Assembly: GCA_945923475.1 (NCBI GenBank)
Contig: CAMELE010000013.1
Span: 1 to 51,642, forward strand
Direction: 5' to 3'
From: an uncultured Mollicutes bacterium
GTDB taxonomy: Bacteria; Bacillota_I; Bacilli_A; Acholeplasmatales; Anaeroplasmataceae
DNA length: 51,642 nt
Position 1 is the first letter of the stretch. Every line of letters starts with the position of its first letter. The notes beneath the pieces are model-generated. The model saw nothing but the letters and a program-made list of their open reading frames with translations, was not told where the DNA came from and made no database searches. A program made the translations under genes and the position numbers. Of this stretch, positions 27,557-36,959 are shown one piece after another.

Positions 27557-30500
27557 CTATGCTATTTGAATTACAAAATTATCGATTGAAAAATTTCTTG
27601 AGGCTGAGCCTGCTGTTTGTAGCATTATTCCATCGAAGCATTCAAGCATGAATCCTTCCACTGTCATTGAAGTACCATTGATTGTGATTGAAGCTATGCC
27701 GGCATCAAGATCTAGCAATAATTCGACTGTAAACTTCTCATTTGCTTTATAATTTACTAAGGTACTACCATAAACCTCTTGATTATTAGAATCATAATAG
27801 TAATATGTTAATTTCTTATCAGGATTTGTTCTAACACTTAAATCCTTGTCATCACCTAGGAAATGAAGCATTGACCATTTTCCACTTAATGGACAAGTCA
27901 TATCTACACTCACCTTTACTTTACCAGATGTTATAGTATTTCCTAGCTTATAATATCCATATGTAGTGACTGTACTTTGATCATATATATTTAAAACGCC
28001 ATTAGCAATGTTTAGATTATTAGTTGTACTGTCAACATCTGAGCTTCCACAATTATAATAAAATGCATCTGTTACTGGTTGAGTACCAATTGTAGCAGTA
28101 TTACCAAAATTCTCATTAACGATTGTTGTCCAAACCTCTTCTACAGCTTCTTTCCATTTAGCATACAATACTATATTTGAAGTAATCTCTGATGTGCTTA
28201 TAAAGGCATTGGTTAAATCACTATCCAAATACCATCCAACAAAATCATAGCCTACCTTGATAGGAGTTGGACAAACGATTGTAGAGCCTTCTTTTACTTC
28301 AATAGAATCAATAGCATTACCACCATTAACCTCAAACGAAACAGTATACTTAGTTGAAACTACTGTTTCACTAGACAATGTTATCTTATGAACTCCAGAA
28401 TATGCAACACAATCTTCCTTTGCTTTTTGCGCTGTAGTTAAATATGAAACATTTGATTTCTTATTTACACTATCATAATAGAATATTTCTGGATTAGTAT
28501 CAAAGTTAGGGTCGTATACATTACCATTTTCTACCCTTTCTTCTCTTGATGTAACCACAGTAGATTGATTTGTTTCCTTACAATTTTCAACAATACTATT
28601 ATATAGCTTAACTGCAGCATTTGACTTAACCTCAAATGGATTATTACATGATTCTACATAGCATCCTTCAACCAAAGCAAACGCACCACCTCTTAGGGAC
28701 ATATTTGTTCCAGATGATTTATAATAATAGTTATTATACATGTGCATATTTGCTTGACGGCCAAGTGGTAAACGACTTGAGCACTGATCATAAAAATTAT
28801 GATGATACGTTAAGCAAGCGGTATGCTGACTGTCAGAGCCTCCAACAAGACCTGTTTTATGATTTTTATAATAATGATTATAAGAAACTGTAATAAATGC
28901 ATTTTTCTTAAAATCTGTTGCTCCATCACCCTCATGCTTATCCTGCTCTGAACAAACGTCCCAATAATTTATTCCTTCATTAAATGTATTATTGTGAATC
29001 CAAATATTACCTGTTTTAAATCCTGAAATGGTAGTTGAATCATCTGAACCCTCAAAGCTACAAGCATCTTCAGTATAATCATCAAAGGTAATATTTCTTA
29101 CTTCAATACTACTAGAGTTTTTCCAAGTAAATCCCCATTGGAATGCCATTGCATCTGAGCCAATTCCTTCAACAGTTATATATTTAGCTGCAGTTACATC
29201 AACCATATTATAATATGAATCAAATTCTAACTTACTGCTATCATATTTAATTCGATTGGTAATGCCTTTAATCTGCTCATATTTACCTTGTAATGTATTA
29301 TATCCATTACTGATTATTTCTGATTCTGTATAATTAGATTTTGGAATAGATTTGCCATTTTTATCAACGATTTGATCAGGAGTAAGTTTACTTCCGACTT
29401 TAAGATTATACATTTCTTTATAATCAATTTGATTCCATGTGTCTGCGCTTACCTTTCCAATTATTCTAATATTTATTGGAATAGGATTCGATGATGAAGA
29501 CTGAGCATTCAAAATTGCAACTAAGCCTGTATATACTTTGCCATTAATAGTAGCACTAACCGTATTCTTTGTGCTTTCTGTAACATACACAACAATTGCA
29601 TTGGATTTTAATGTTCCATCATTATTATACGCTCCAATACCTTCTGAATACTTGAAATGAGCATAGCCTGATCTATCATAGCCTTCAACCTCGATTCCTG
29701 ATGCTGTATATTCCACACCATCTCCAGAGATTATTTTAATGTCGTAAGTTCCTGCCTTTAATCCCACGATATCTACTAATCCAACGTTAGGTTTTGAAGA
29801 ATCAACTCTAATCAAATTAGAATCAACCTTAACATATTCTGTTGAACCTGATAGTTTATAATAGGCTTTAGCTGAAGATACTTTTCCTTCTGGCCATGCG
29901 GCTTGAATTCCTTCATTATAGCTGTCAAATAATAATTCTTCCGAATTAACAATTTCATTATACTTAGCATACAAAACTATTGAAGTATTAATCTGAGTAG
30001 TAAAATCAAATGGATTTAAATCATCAAGTGATTCATACCATCCCAAAAACTCATATCCATTATGAATAGGAGCAGCTATTTCAGTAACTGTACTATTCTT
30101 ATCTAATTCTTGAGAACCAATATTAGTATCTCCATCCATAAATACAACAGTAATTTTTTCATTATCAACTAAATTCCATTTAGCATATAAGCTTATATCC
30201 CCTGTTATTGGAGTGTTAAAGTCATATTCTATCGTTAAGTTTGAATCTTTGTACCATCCTCCAAATGTATAGCCTTCCTTTGTAGGTTCATTTGGTCTAT
30301 TTAGACAATTGCCTTCAAGTATAGAAACGTTATCAAGGTTACTTCCTCCATCAGTGATAAATGAAACTGTATAATACCTTTCAATCGGTAAACTAGTTGT
30401 TGGAGCTACTGTTGTACTTGGCGCTACCGTTGTTGTAGGAGCCACTGTTGTACCTGGTACTGTTGTGGTAGGAGTTACCGTTGTAGTTGGGGCTACCGTT

Positions 30501-30664
30501 GTGGTAGGAGCTACTGTTGTACTTGGCACTGTTGTGGTAGGAGCTACTGTTGTAGTTGACGCTATCGTTGTAGTTGTGTCTGATACCTTAATTCCAGTGC
30601 ACGATGCCAATGCTACTCCTAGCAAAACAGAGCTTGCCATAACCAATATTTTTTTCTTTTTCAT
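27557..30664 (-). CDS. Pectate lyase lipoprotein (PL1) with InlB-type repeats
   Basis: This 1035-residue secreted lipoprotein probably cleaves polygalacturonate by beta-elimination. A lipoprotein signal ends at the lipobox LASC (Cys 22); a Thr/Pro/Val spacer of TTTVAPTTT units runs to about residue 93. Two InlB/Listeria-Bacteroides repeats follow (about 97-235, each ending LYAKW/YN), then a beta-sandwich-like part, the PL1 parallel beta-helix (about 340-750), a third InlB repeat (about 780-845), and a C-terminal jelly-roll-like domain. PL1 hallmarks are WIHNNTFNEG, DGATDFKK with calcium-binding Asp, and SRLPLGR with the catalytic Arg. The segment RSGYAHFKYSEGIGAYNNDG is nearly repeated in the lyase at 40.8 kb. 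It is monocistronic with a palindrome over its promoter. Confidence 0.88.
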   Translation of the reverse strand: MKKKKILVMASSVLLGVALASCTGIKVSDTTTTIASTTTVAPTTTVPSTTVAPTTTVAPTTTVTPTTTVPGTTVAPTTTVAPSTTVAPTTSLPIERYYTVSFITDGGSNLDNVSILEGNCLNRPNEPTKEGYTFGGWYKDSNLTIEYDFNTPITGDISLYAKWNLVDNEKITVVFMDGDTNIGSQELDKNSTVTEIAAPIHNGYEFLGWYESLDDLNPFDFTTQINTSIVLYAKYNEIVNSEELLFDSYNEGIQAAWPEGKVSSAKAYYKLSGSTEYVKVDSNLIRVDSSKPNVGLVDIVGLKAGTYDIKIISGDGVEYTASGIEVEGYDRSGYAHFKYSEGIGAYNNDGTLKSNAIVVYVTESTKNTVSATINGKVYTGLVAILNAQSSSSNPIPINIRIIGKVSADTWNQIDYKEMYNLKVGSKLTPDQIVDKNGKSIPKSNYTESEIISNGYNTLQGKYEQIKGITNRIKYDSSKLEFDSYYNMVDVTAAKYITVEGIGSDAMAFQWGFTWKNSSSIEVRNITFDDYTEDACSFEGSDDSTTISGFKTGNIWIHNNTFNEGINYWDVCSEQDKHEGDGATDFKKNAFITVSYNHYYKNHKTGLVGGSDSQHTACLTYHHNFYDQCSSRLPLGRQANMHMYNNYYYKSSGTNMSLRGGAFALVEGCYVESCNNPFEVKSNAAVKLYNSIVENCKETNQSTVVTSREERVENGNVYDPNFDTNPEIFYYDSVNKKSNVSYLTTAQKAKEDCVAYSGVHKITLSSETVVSTKYTVSFEVNGGNAIDSIEVKEGSTIVCPTPIKVGYDFVGWYLDSDLTNAFISTSEITSNIVLYAKWKEAVEEVWTTIVNENFGNTATIGTQPVTDAFYYNCGSSDVDSTTNNLNIANGVLNIYDQSTVTTYGYYKLGNTITSGKVKVSVDMTCPLSGKWSMLHFLGDDKDLSVRTNPDKKLTYYYYDSNNQEVYGSTLVNYKANEKFTVELLLDLDAGIASITINGTSMTVEGFMLECFDGIMLQTAGSASRNFSIDNFVIQIA
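30391..30577 (-). repeat. Tandem Thr/Pro/Val-coding repeats (PL1 lyase spacer)
   Basis: This is a degenerate array of about 18-bp units that encodes TTTVAPTTTVAP-like spacer sequence in the lyase at 27.6 kb. It is protein-coding low complexity; third bases vary between units. Such arrays change length easily by slippage and can misassemble. Confidence 0.8.
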
Positions 30665-30689
30665 GTTTTCTTCCCTCTTTTTATTTGAT

Positions 30690-30709
30690 ATTAATATTAT
30701 AATATTAAT
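30690..30709. repeat. Perfect 20-bp AT palindrome over a -10 box
   Basis: ATTAATATTATAATATTAAT is its own reverse complement and contains TATAAT. Outer arms TTTGA and TCAAA extend the dyad with one unpaired T. It overlaps the predicted -10 of the PL1 lyase (weak -35 TTTATT 17 bp upstream), so it could be an operator; AT richness makes chance occurrence possible. Confidence 0.5.
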
Positions 30710-30742
30710 TCAAAAATTAATAAATATGAAAATAAAATGAAA

Positions 30743-30770
30743 ATGGATGATATTTTCAAATACCATCCAT
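30743..30770 (-). terminator. Terminator of the enzyme I-like gene
   Basis: ATGGATG(A)TATTT and its complement ending CATCCAT form a long hairpin directly at the gene's stop codon, followed by TTTCATTTTATTTTC on the minus strand. Confidence 0.75.
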
Positions 30771-32290
30771 TATTTAAAATTTAAACATTTTTTAAGCGCA
30801 ACATTAACTGATTTGGCGTTAGATGTAGATATGCTAAATGTTCTAAGCCCAATTTCATAAAGCCTACTAGTTATTTCAGGAACCCCAGCAATCTCTCCAC
30901 ATATTGATAGCTCAATATTATACCTTTTGCAGTGCTCAACTACCTTTTTAAGATTAATGACAAGATCTTCTAAGTATTGATCATAATGTGATAATTCGTT
31001 TCGATTCAAATGATACAGCTCACTAGTTAAATCATTTGTTCCTATTGACATAAAATCAATATCCTTAAAATCCTCTAAATGCTCTAGTGCCTGCTTTGTC
31101 TCAAGCATCATACCAATTTTGACATAGCTATCATTTAACTCTTCTCTTTTGATTTTTAATGTCCAATCTCTTAAATATTTAAATTCATCAATTGATTCTA
31201 TCATAGGAAACATTATCCTAATATTAGAATACTTATTCGCATTCATCATCGCTCTAACCTGATCTGAAAAAAGATCACGATTGTTTTTATAATTATCAAT
31301 ACCCTTACGAGAAGCCTTTAAATATGGTAATTGCTTATCATCACCTATATCAAATGTCCTAAAAGTAATACATTTTCCATTTAAGCAATCAATTGCTTCT
31401 CCATATATTTCAAGCTGATCTTCATATGATAAAGGGCGATTTAAATTCATAAAAATAAATTCTGTTCGATAAAGCCCTACTCCATACATATTGTATTCAA
31501 TAACCTTTTCTATATCATCATTGGTGCTAACATTGGCTAAAACCTTTATTTTATATTTCGAAAAATCATCAATTTTTTTATCATGCTTGATTTCATTCTT
31601 AAGGTCATGATACTTTTTCATCATTTCAGGTGATGCACCAACAAATAATGATTTAAGCCTAGAATCTATAACTATATTCTCACCATCATTTATTACAGCA
31701 TCAGAAAGAATATATGGGATTTCTCTAGCCTTACATAAAATAGCACCATGGCTAGTTGGTCCACCATTTCTTGATATAACTCCTGCAACATTCTTTTTAT
31801 ATTCCATTAGCAAGGATGGATATAGCTCATCACATACTATTATTATTTTATCTGCCTCAACATCTTTAAAATAATTTTGATTTAAACGTTGTAATACTCT
31901 ATTTCTAATATCCTTAAAATCTAAATCACGTTCCTGTAAATAAAAGGAATCGGCTTTTTCAAATTGTTTAATATATTTTGAAATTACAACATCAAATGCT
32001 TTCTCAGCATAATATCTTTTCGTTTCAATTAATTCATCAACCTGGGTATATAATGTTGGATCATTAAGAATCATAATGTGAACATTAATAAATTCCTCAT
32101 CATGATACATCTCACTACTTTGTAAATTAACTAAATCCTCGATAACCTGATTTACAGCTTTTCTAAAAAGTTGTTTTTCCAATATGGTATTTGAGCATAA
32201 GCTATCCTTAATAATAAAGTTATTGCGTACATTAATTGCTTTACCATAAGCAATACCTTCCGAAATAGCTTCAATTTGATACGTTTGCAA
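30770..32290 (-). CDS. PTS enzyme I paralogue (PEP-protein phosphotransferase-like)
   Basis: This 506-residue protein is related to PtsI, which passes phosphate from PEP to HPr. The phospho-His loop GGPTSHGA (His 181), YRTEF, FRTFDIGDDKQLPYL and the active-site Cys in SICGEIAG are present. It is about 65 residues shorter than usual EI, and the conserved NP-x-LG-x-RAIR segment before the PEP site reads GIDNYKNNRDLF, so its donor or acceptor may differ. The start is TTG at 32290 with AAAGGATG upstream; MQTYQIEAISEGIAYGKA aligns with the EI start. No HPr or EII gene is near. An AAACGTTTTCA operator lies upstream, and pectate lyase genes surround it. A regulatory or alternative-PTS role is inferred. 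Confidence 0.82.
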   Translation of the reverse strand: MQTYQIEAISEGIAYGKAINVRNNFIIKDSLCSNTILEKQLFRKAVNQVIEDLVNLQSSEMYHDEEFINVHIMILNDPTLYTQVDELIETKRYYAEKAFDVVISKYIKQFEKADSFYLQERDLDFKDIRNRVLQRLNQNYFKDVEADKIIIVCDELYPSLLMEYKKNVAGVISRNGGPTSHGAILCKAREIPYILSDAVINDGENIVIDSRLKSLFVGASPEMMKKYHDLKNEIKHDKKIDDFSKYKIKVLANVSTNDDIEKVIEYNMYGVGLYRTEFIFMNLNRPLSYEDQLEIYGEAIDCLNGKCITFRTFDIGDDKQLPYLKASRKGIDNYKNNRDLFSDQVRAMMNANKYSNIRIMFPMIESIDEFKYLRDWTLKIKREELNDSYVKIGMMLETKQALEHLEDFKDIDFMSIGTNDLTSELYHLNRNELSHYDQYLEDLVINLKKVVEHCKRYNIELSICGEIAGVPEITSRLYEIGLRTFSISTSNAKSVNVALKKCLNFK

Positions 32291-32345
32291 TATACCACAT
32301 CCTTTAACGAATATATCTTATCATAACGTACGACTTTTTTGTTTA

Positions 32346-32359
32346 TGAAAACGTTTAAG
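32346..32359 (-). promoter_or_regulatory. LacI/CcpA-type operator upstream of the EI-like gene
   Basis: TGAAAACGTTTAAG on the plus strand (CTTAAACGTTTTCA on the minus strand) matches the cre core TGAAANCG, with a degenerate right end. It lies about 56 bp upstream of the EI-like start and close to the PHP gene's 3' end. Confidence 0.5.
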
Positions 32360-32364
32360 CACTT

Positions 32365-33198
32365 TTATTTAAAATCTATTTTCTCAGAAATATTTAGATT
32401 AAGTCTTTTACAAAAATCAAGTACCTGGTCAATATCAGAGCAATCTAAATCATCTGGATTATGGGCATCTACACCAATTATGATTTTTAAATCCTTATAC
32501 TCAGAAGCAAGCTTCCAAAATTCATATGATGGATATAACCATGCATCTGAATTATATTTTTTGCTATTTTTTAGCCCATTAACGTTAACCTCAACATAGC
32601 AATCATATTTAATTGCAGCTTCAATAATCATTCTAGATGCTTTCACACATTCATTATCAAATTCTCTTTTTCCATCCTTGTTTTTATAACCAAACATAAA
32701 TAAATCTGGATGGACTAATACTTTAAACAAGCCTGTAGACATACCCTTTATAGCCGCAAGTGCATATTCAATAACATTTTCGTGATTAATGTTCCAATAG
32801 CTATTAATAATATTACCATTAGAGTCTTTGAAAAAATGAAGCCCTAAATTCATATAATCTAAACGACTTAATAACTCCTTGTAGAATTCCTCTTCACCTT
32901 GAATGTATTCAATTTCAAGTCCTTTATATATCTTAATTTGCTCATTATATTGTTCCTTAACCTGTTCTATTTCTGGTAAGTATACATTATAAAACGTATC
33001 TAAGCTCATATTACGATAGCTTAATGTTTCTAAAAACATCTCCTTAGACATAAATCTAGTAAGAACCGGACCATGGTCAGATAGACCTAATTCCTCCATC
33101 CCTAAAGCTATAGCCTTCTTTACATAATCATCTACATCTCCAGTTGCATGATTACATAATCTATTGTGTGTATGATAGTTATTCTTTAAATGTCCCAT
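32365..33198 (-). CDS. PHP-domain phosphoesterase (HisJ/HisK histidinol-phosphatase-like)
   Basis: This roughly 277-residue protein has the PHP metal-site pattern: HTHNRLCNH at the N-terminus, LGLSDHGP, GLEIEY, VLVHPDL, and VDAHNPDD near the C-terminus. The PHP fold binds two or three metals and hydrolyses phosphate esters. It matches HisJ/HisK-type histidinol phosphatase, but no other his gene is present, so another phosphate ester is possible. I start it at the ATG at 33198, because AAGGA sits 9 nt upstream; the ATG at 33207 touches that site. It is followed after 74 bp by the EI-like gene, with a possible operator between them. Confidence 0.75.
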   Translation of the reverse strand: MGHLKNNYHTHNRLCNHATGDVDDYVKKAIALGMEELGLSDHGPVLTRFMSKEMFLETLSYRNMSLDTFYNVYLPEIEQVKEQYNEQIKIYKGLEIEYIQGEEEFYKELLSRLDYMNLGLHFFKDSNGNIINSYWNINHENVIEYALAAIKGMSTGLFKVLVHPDLFMFGYKNKDGKREFDNECVKASRMIIEAAIKYDCYVEVNVNGLKNSKKYNSDAWLYPSYEFWKLASEYKDLKIIIGVDAHNPDDLDCSDIDQVLDFCKRLNLNISEKIDFK

Positions 33199-33260
33199 TT
33201 TAATCATTCCTTTGCTTGGGATATCATTATATATCTTTTTTAAAATATATGCAAATAAAT

Positions 33261-33285
33261 AGGAACAGATTTTGTCTCTGTTCCT
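33261..33285 (-). terminator. Terminator of the PL9 operon
   Basis: AGGAACAGA (33261-33269) and TCTGTTCCT (33277-33285) form a 9-bp stem, followed by ATTTATTTG on the minus strand. It lies just after the PL9 lyase stop. Confidence 0.75.
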
Positions 33286-33295
33286 AGATTTTATA

Positions 33296-36200
33296 TTATT
33301 TTGCTAATATTTCGCTTGGAGATTTTAATGAGATTTTACATGTAGCCTCGTCAAAATTCCAAATATTTTCTAAATCAAGAACTAATCTTGCATAGAAGAA
33401 TGCTCTTGTCTTGAAGTCTTCAGCGAATGTTTCATACTCTGTTGCAAATTGTGAATCACAGAATAATCCATAATTATTTGTGAAGATAAATGTACCTGCA
33501 CCCTTTGTAACACGTCCCCAAACTGGACTATCATTCTTTCCTGACATAGCTGCAACACCATCAAGAAGAACGCCCTTTAGAAGAATCGTACAATTTGCTG
33601 CACATGAATTAATATGAATATTTCCTGCACCATTATCACATCCTGCAAAAATACCACCAGAATAATCCTTACCAGTCATTACTTGGCCTTCAAATACGCA
33701 ACGATATAGAGTCATTGAATAACAATCAAACTCATTCTTATTACGACCAATGACACCACCAATATATCCTCCAGCGTCCTTTCCATCACCTATTACAGCA
33801 TTTACATAAACATCTGAAACATATAATGAAACACGTGATTCTGCAGTATCCTTTTGAAGATTACCAACAATACCACCACAATACTTATTTGTAACATAAA
33901 TCATTGAAGGATTATCGTTAACAAGACTTACCTGAGTAATATAGTTTGAATTTCCTGTAACCTGACCAACAAGTCCACCAGCTCCTGTATGAGCATTTAC
34001 AGAAATATTATGTAAAGATACATTGTGAATGTATCCACCACACATTTGACCAACAATACCAGCAACAGTCGCAACACCAGATGCTCCATTAATAGTAATA
34101 TTATCGAATGATACGTTCATTAAAGTACCCTTCTTTAAGCAGTAAATAATAGCCGCATCCTTCTTTTCTTTACCATTAATTGTAATATTCTTTATTGCCT
34201 TACCATTACCATTAAATAATCCACCAAATGATTCTGTAGAAGTTTCCCAATTATATCCAGCAAAATCAAGATCATTTTGAAGTAAATATATTACTGTTGA
34301 TGATGTTGATCCAGTTACTAATTGATGGAATTCATCATTAGTAGAAATTGTTTGAATTGTAATTTGCTTAGAATATACAGTTGGATTTTCAATTGTATTT
34401 TTCTTATTGTTAACACATACATGAACATAGTATTCTGCATTATTTGGCATTTCATAAATTGCATCTAAGCTTTCGTCTGTAATGCTGTATGCTTTACCCT
34501 TTGATACAATCTCAGCAGCTGTTTCAGTTTCATTACTTGATGCATAAACATATAGATTTCCTAAAATGTTTGTGAAATTAGCTGATACCTGAACTCCATC
34601 ACGTGAAACGTTAAATTCAATTTCAGGTGAGCCAGCTTCATCCTTTGATACATCGATTGAAGCCTCTTCAGATACAACATATGCGAAGCATGAAACATCA
34701 AATTGCTCAGAGCTTATTAATGATGTAATAGTATAATTGATCTTATATACACCAGCCAATGATGTATATACCTTAGAAATTTCATAATAATTTCCAGATG
34801 CAAAATCAGCAGATGAGTTTGCGTAGTATATACTGTTTTCAACCTGATAATCAATACCTTCAATTAATTCTTCACCAGAATATGATGACGCGTTTAATAC
34901 ACTTATCTTTGGTAAACTATAATCTGAGAATTGAGTAAGAATATATCTGTCTTCAAGACCTGACACTGCACCAATTTCAAGTACATTACGTTTAATATTT
35001 AAATTAAATTGCTTTGTAACCTTTTCATCGTTTAATGAAATTGTTGCGGTTAATGTAACCATTTGATCCTTTTCTCTATCACGGTGAATAATACCTTCAA
35101 TATATGTTACACCAGAAACTGATGTAATTGTTTCAAATTCATTAGGATTATTCTTCATTGGACGTCCACATTCAACGATTGTATCGTTTGAAGATGCCCA
35201 AGTAATAGAGCAGCCATTTACAGTAGTTAATAAATTAACATTTTGATATACTGCATTAGGATTACACATAATCTCAAGTACATCTTTTGCCTCTTGAAGT
35301 GCAACTTGCGTTTCAGTTAATTGAGTACCAGTAAAATCAGTTAATCCATAATGATTATATTGTTCAGCACTTGTGTAATTTAGTTTACTACCAATTTGCT
35401 TACCTTCACAATATTTTAATAAATCTGCATCTGCAACATCAAGATAATCACCCATATTAACAGATCCATCTGCATTTCTTAATTTTGAATGTAATGTTCT
35501 GTCTCCATTAGGATTATATGCAAAATTAACGGTTTTAAAAATCGAATCTGACATTCCATTATATGCAGTTCCTAGTTTAGCAGCTACATATGATGAGCCA
35601 TCCTTATACTCTTGGAATGCATAATACTTGTTACGACCAAGGTTAAATATAGAATATCCAACTGCGCCACGATAAGCATCTGAATTATTGTAGCTAATTA
35701 ATGTATCAGTTTGGTTTGTTGTATATGATAATAATCCATAGTAGTTGTTATATGAGCCATCTGTTCTTGCACAGTCGAAGTTGTTAGAGCTATTACTGTT
35801 TGGTCCAACCTCTCCTGTTTCAGGATTAGGTGTAACTGCATTATTATATGCTGTACAATTTCTTAATGATAATACTCCTGGATTTGAGTTATCTGAGAAT
35901 CCGTGTAAACGATTGTTAAATGCTAAGCAGTTTTCAACAATTACATTACCTTCCATGATAGATCCACCTAGCTTAAATCCAATACCATCACCATCACGAG
36001 TTGTGTATGACATATTAGTCTTCTTTGCTAGCACCTTAGCAGTGGTTGTCATTGTTGTAACACCATATTCATTCAAATCACTATCATCAGGAGTTGCAGT
36101 TTTATCAAGCAACCAACCATTTTCAAATGATACACAATTTATTAACACTGTAGTACCTACATTTCCTGAATCTGATTTAGCATACATATCCCATCCATCA

Positions 36201-36946
36201 TCTGAATTACGATATGCAATACAGCCGTCAAATACATTTCCTTCACCACACGTTAATTTAGCCGCAAATCCATCGGCATTTTCACCATATGTTTGATAAT
36301 CATAATTATTATATGATGTACAGTTTTTGATTAAGTTATTATGAGGCCAATCAGCAACATTTGCTTGTAAAGAGGATGCACGTCCAATTTGTAAGCCTGT
36401 GTCTTGATTTTCATGGAATGTACAATTCTCTACTATATTATAAGAGCCTGCAATATACATACCATTATCTCCAGCTCCCTTTACGTCAATTCCGTAAAAA
36501 TACCAGTAGTTTCCATTTACCTGAATACCTCTTGAAGTAGAATCAATTGGTTGTTCTGAAAAGTCAATTGTTACAGCTTGATTATCATAAGCCTTTACAC
36601 TAATCATTTGACCTGCTTTTCCGCTTCTAGTTTCCTCAAGGAAAATACGTTGATTTAGTTCATAGGTTCCGCCTAAAAGATATAGTGTTTGACCAGGTTG
36701 AACATTAGTAAAGCCTGTTCTTATATCATAAGGAGATCCTTTAGAGCCATTATTGTCTGAACTTCCATTTGGAGAAGCGTAGATTGGATCTAGTTCTACT
36801 ACTGGAGTTGTAGTAGTAGTTTGAGAAGTATCTGTGCTTGTTGTTGTTGGGCTTTGCTCTGAATCACATGCTGCAATTAATAATGCAGCAATAGCAGTCA
36901 TGCTTAATGCAGCAAGACGAAGCCCAATTTTTTTATTCTTTTTCAT
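33296..36946 (-). CDS. Pectate lyase lipoprotein (PL9) with GLUG repeats
   Basis: This 1216-residue lipoprotein has a lipobox IAAC (Cys 27), a short Thr-rich spacer and a PL9 right-handed beta-helix (about 50-440). From the D of ADGFAAKL the next Asp residues fall at +24, +25 and +28 (NSDDGWD). This is the spacing of the four calcium ligands in Pel9A as I recall them, and GFKLGG carries the probable catalytic Lys. About 36 extra residues lie between these motifs compared with that enzyme. Later parts hold beta-sandwich-like domains and, from about 860, GLUG-type repeats (GGLVGQVTG, GGIVGNLQK). I use the ATG at 36946 (GGAGG upstream). It follows the Ig-like lipoprotein gene by 13 bp, so they form an operon. 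Confidence 0.88.
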   Translation of the reverse strand: MKKNKKIGLRLAALSMTAIAALLIAACDSEQSPTTTSTDTSQTTTTTPVVELDPIYASPNGSSDNNGSKGSPYDIRTGFTNVQPGQTLYLLGGTYELNQRIFLEETRSGKAGQMISVKAYDNQAVTIDFSEQPIDSTSRGIQVNGNYWYFYGIDVKGAGDNGMYIAGSYNIVENCTFHENQDTGLQIGRASSLQANVADWPHNNLIKNCTSYNNYDYQTYGENADGFAAKLTCGEGNVFDGCIAYRNSDDGWDMYAKSDSGNVGTTVLINCVSFENGWLLDKTATPDDSDLNEYGVTTMTTTAKVLAKKTNMSYTTRDGDGIGFKLGGSIMEGNVIVENCLAFNNRLHGFSDNSNPGVLSLRNCTAYNNAVTPNPETGEVGPNSNSSNNFDCARTDGSYNNYYGLLSYTTNQTDTLISYNNSDAYRGAVGYSIFNLGRNKYYAFQEYKDGSSYVAAKLGTAYNGMSDSIFKTVNFAYNPNGDRTLHSKLRNADGSVNMGDYLDVADADLLKYCEGKQIGSKLNYTSAEQYNHYGLTDFTGTQLTETQVALQEAKDVLEIMCNPNAVYQNVNLLTTVNGCSITWASSNDTIVECGRPMKNNPNEFETITSVSGVTYIEGIIHRDREKDQMVTLTATISLNDEKVTKQFNLNIKRNVLEIGAVSGLEDRYILTQFSDYSLPKISVLNASSYSGEELIEGIDYQVENSIYYANSSADFASGNYYEISKVYTSLAGVYKINYTITSLISSEQFDVSCFAYVVSEEASIDVSKDEAGSPEIEFNVSRDGVQVSANFTNILGNLYVYASSNETETAAEIVSKGKAYSITDESLDAIYEMPNNAEYYVHVCVNNKKNTIENPTVYSKQITIQTISTNDEFHQLVTGSTSSTVIYLLQNDLDFAGYNWETSTESFGGLFNGNGKAIKNITINGKEKKDAAIIYCLKKGTLMNVSFDNITINGASGVATVAGIVGQMCGGYIHNVSLHNISVNAHTGAGGLVGQVTGNSNYITQVSLVNDNPSMIYVTNKYCGGIVGNLQKDTAESRVSLYVSDVYVNAVIGDGKDAGGYIGGVIGRNKNEFDCYSMTLYRCVFEGQVMTGKDYSGGIFAGCDNGAGNIHINSCAANCTILLKGVLLDGVAAMSGKNDSPVWGRVTKGAGTFIFTNNYGLFCDSQFATEYETFAEDFKTRAFFYARLVLDLENIWNFDEATCKISLKSPSEILAK

Positions 36947-36959
36947 ATTGAATATCCTC

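Noticed and set aside
30391-30577. Regular repeats considered as a CRISPR array
   Set aside because: Units are about 18 bp without spacers, stay in frame, and code for the lipoprotein spacer; no cas genes are near.
30465-30740. Plus-strand ORF of Val/Gly repeats
   Set aside because: It is the antisense shadow of the Thr/Pro spacer of the PL1 lyase; no promoter or ribosome site. The same holds for 43924-44181.
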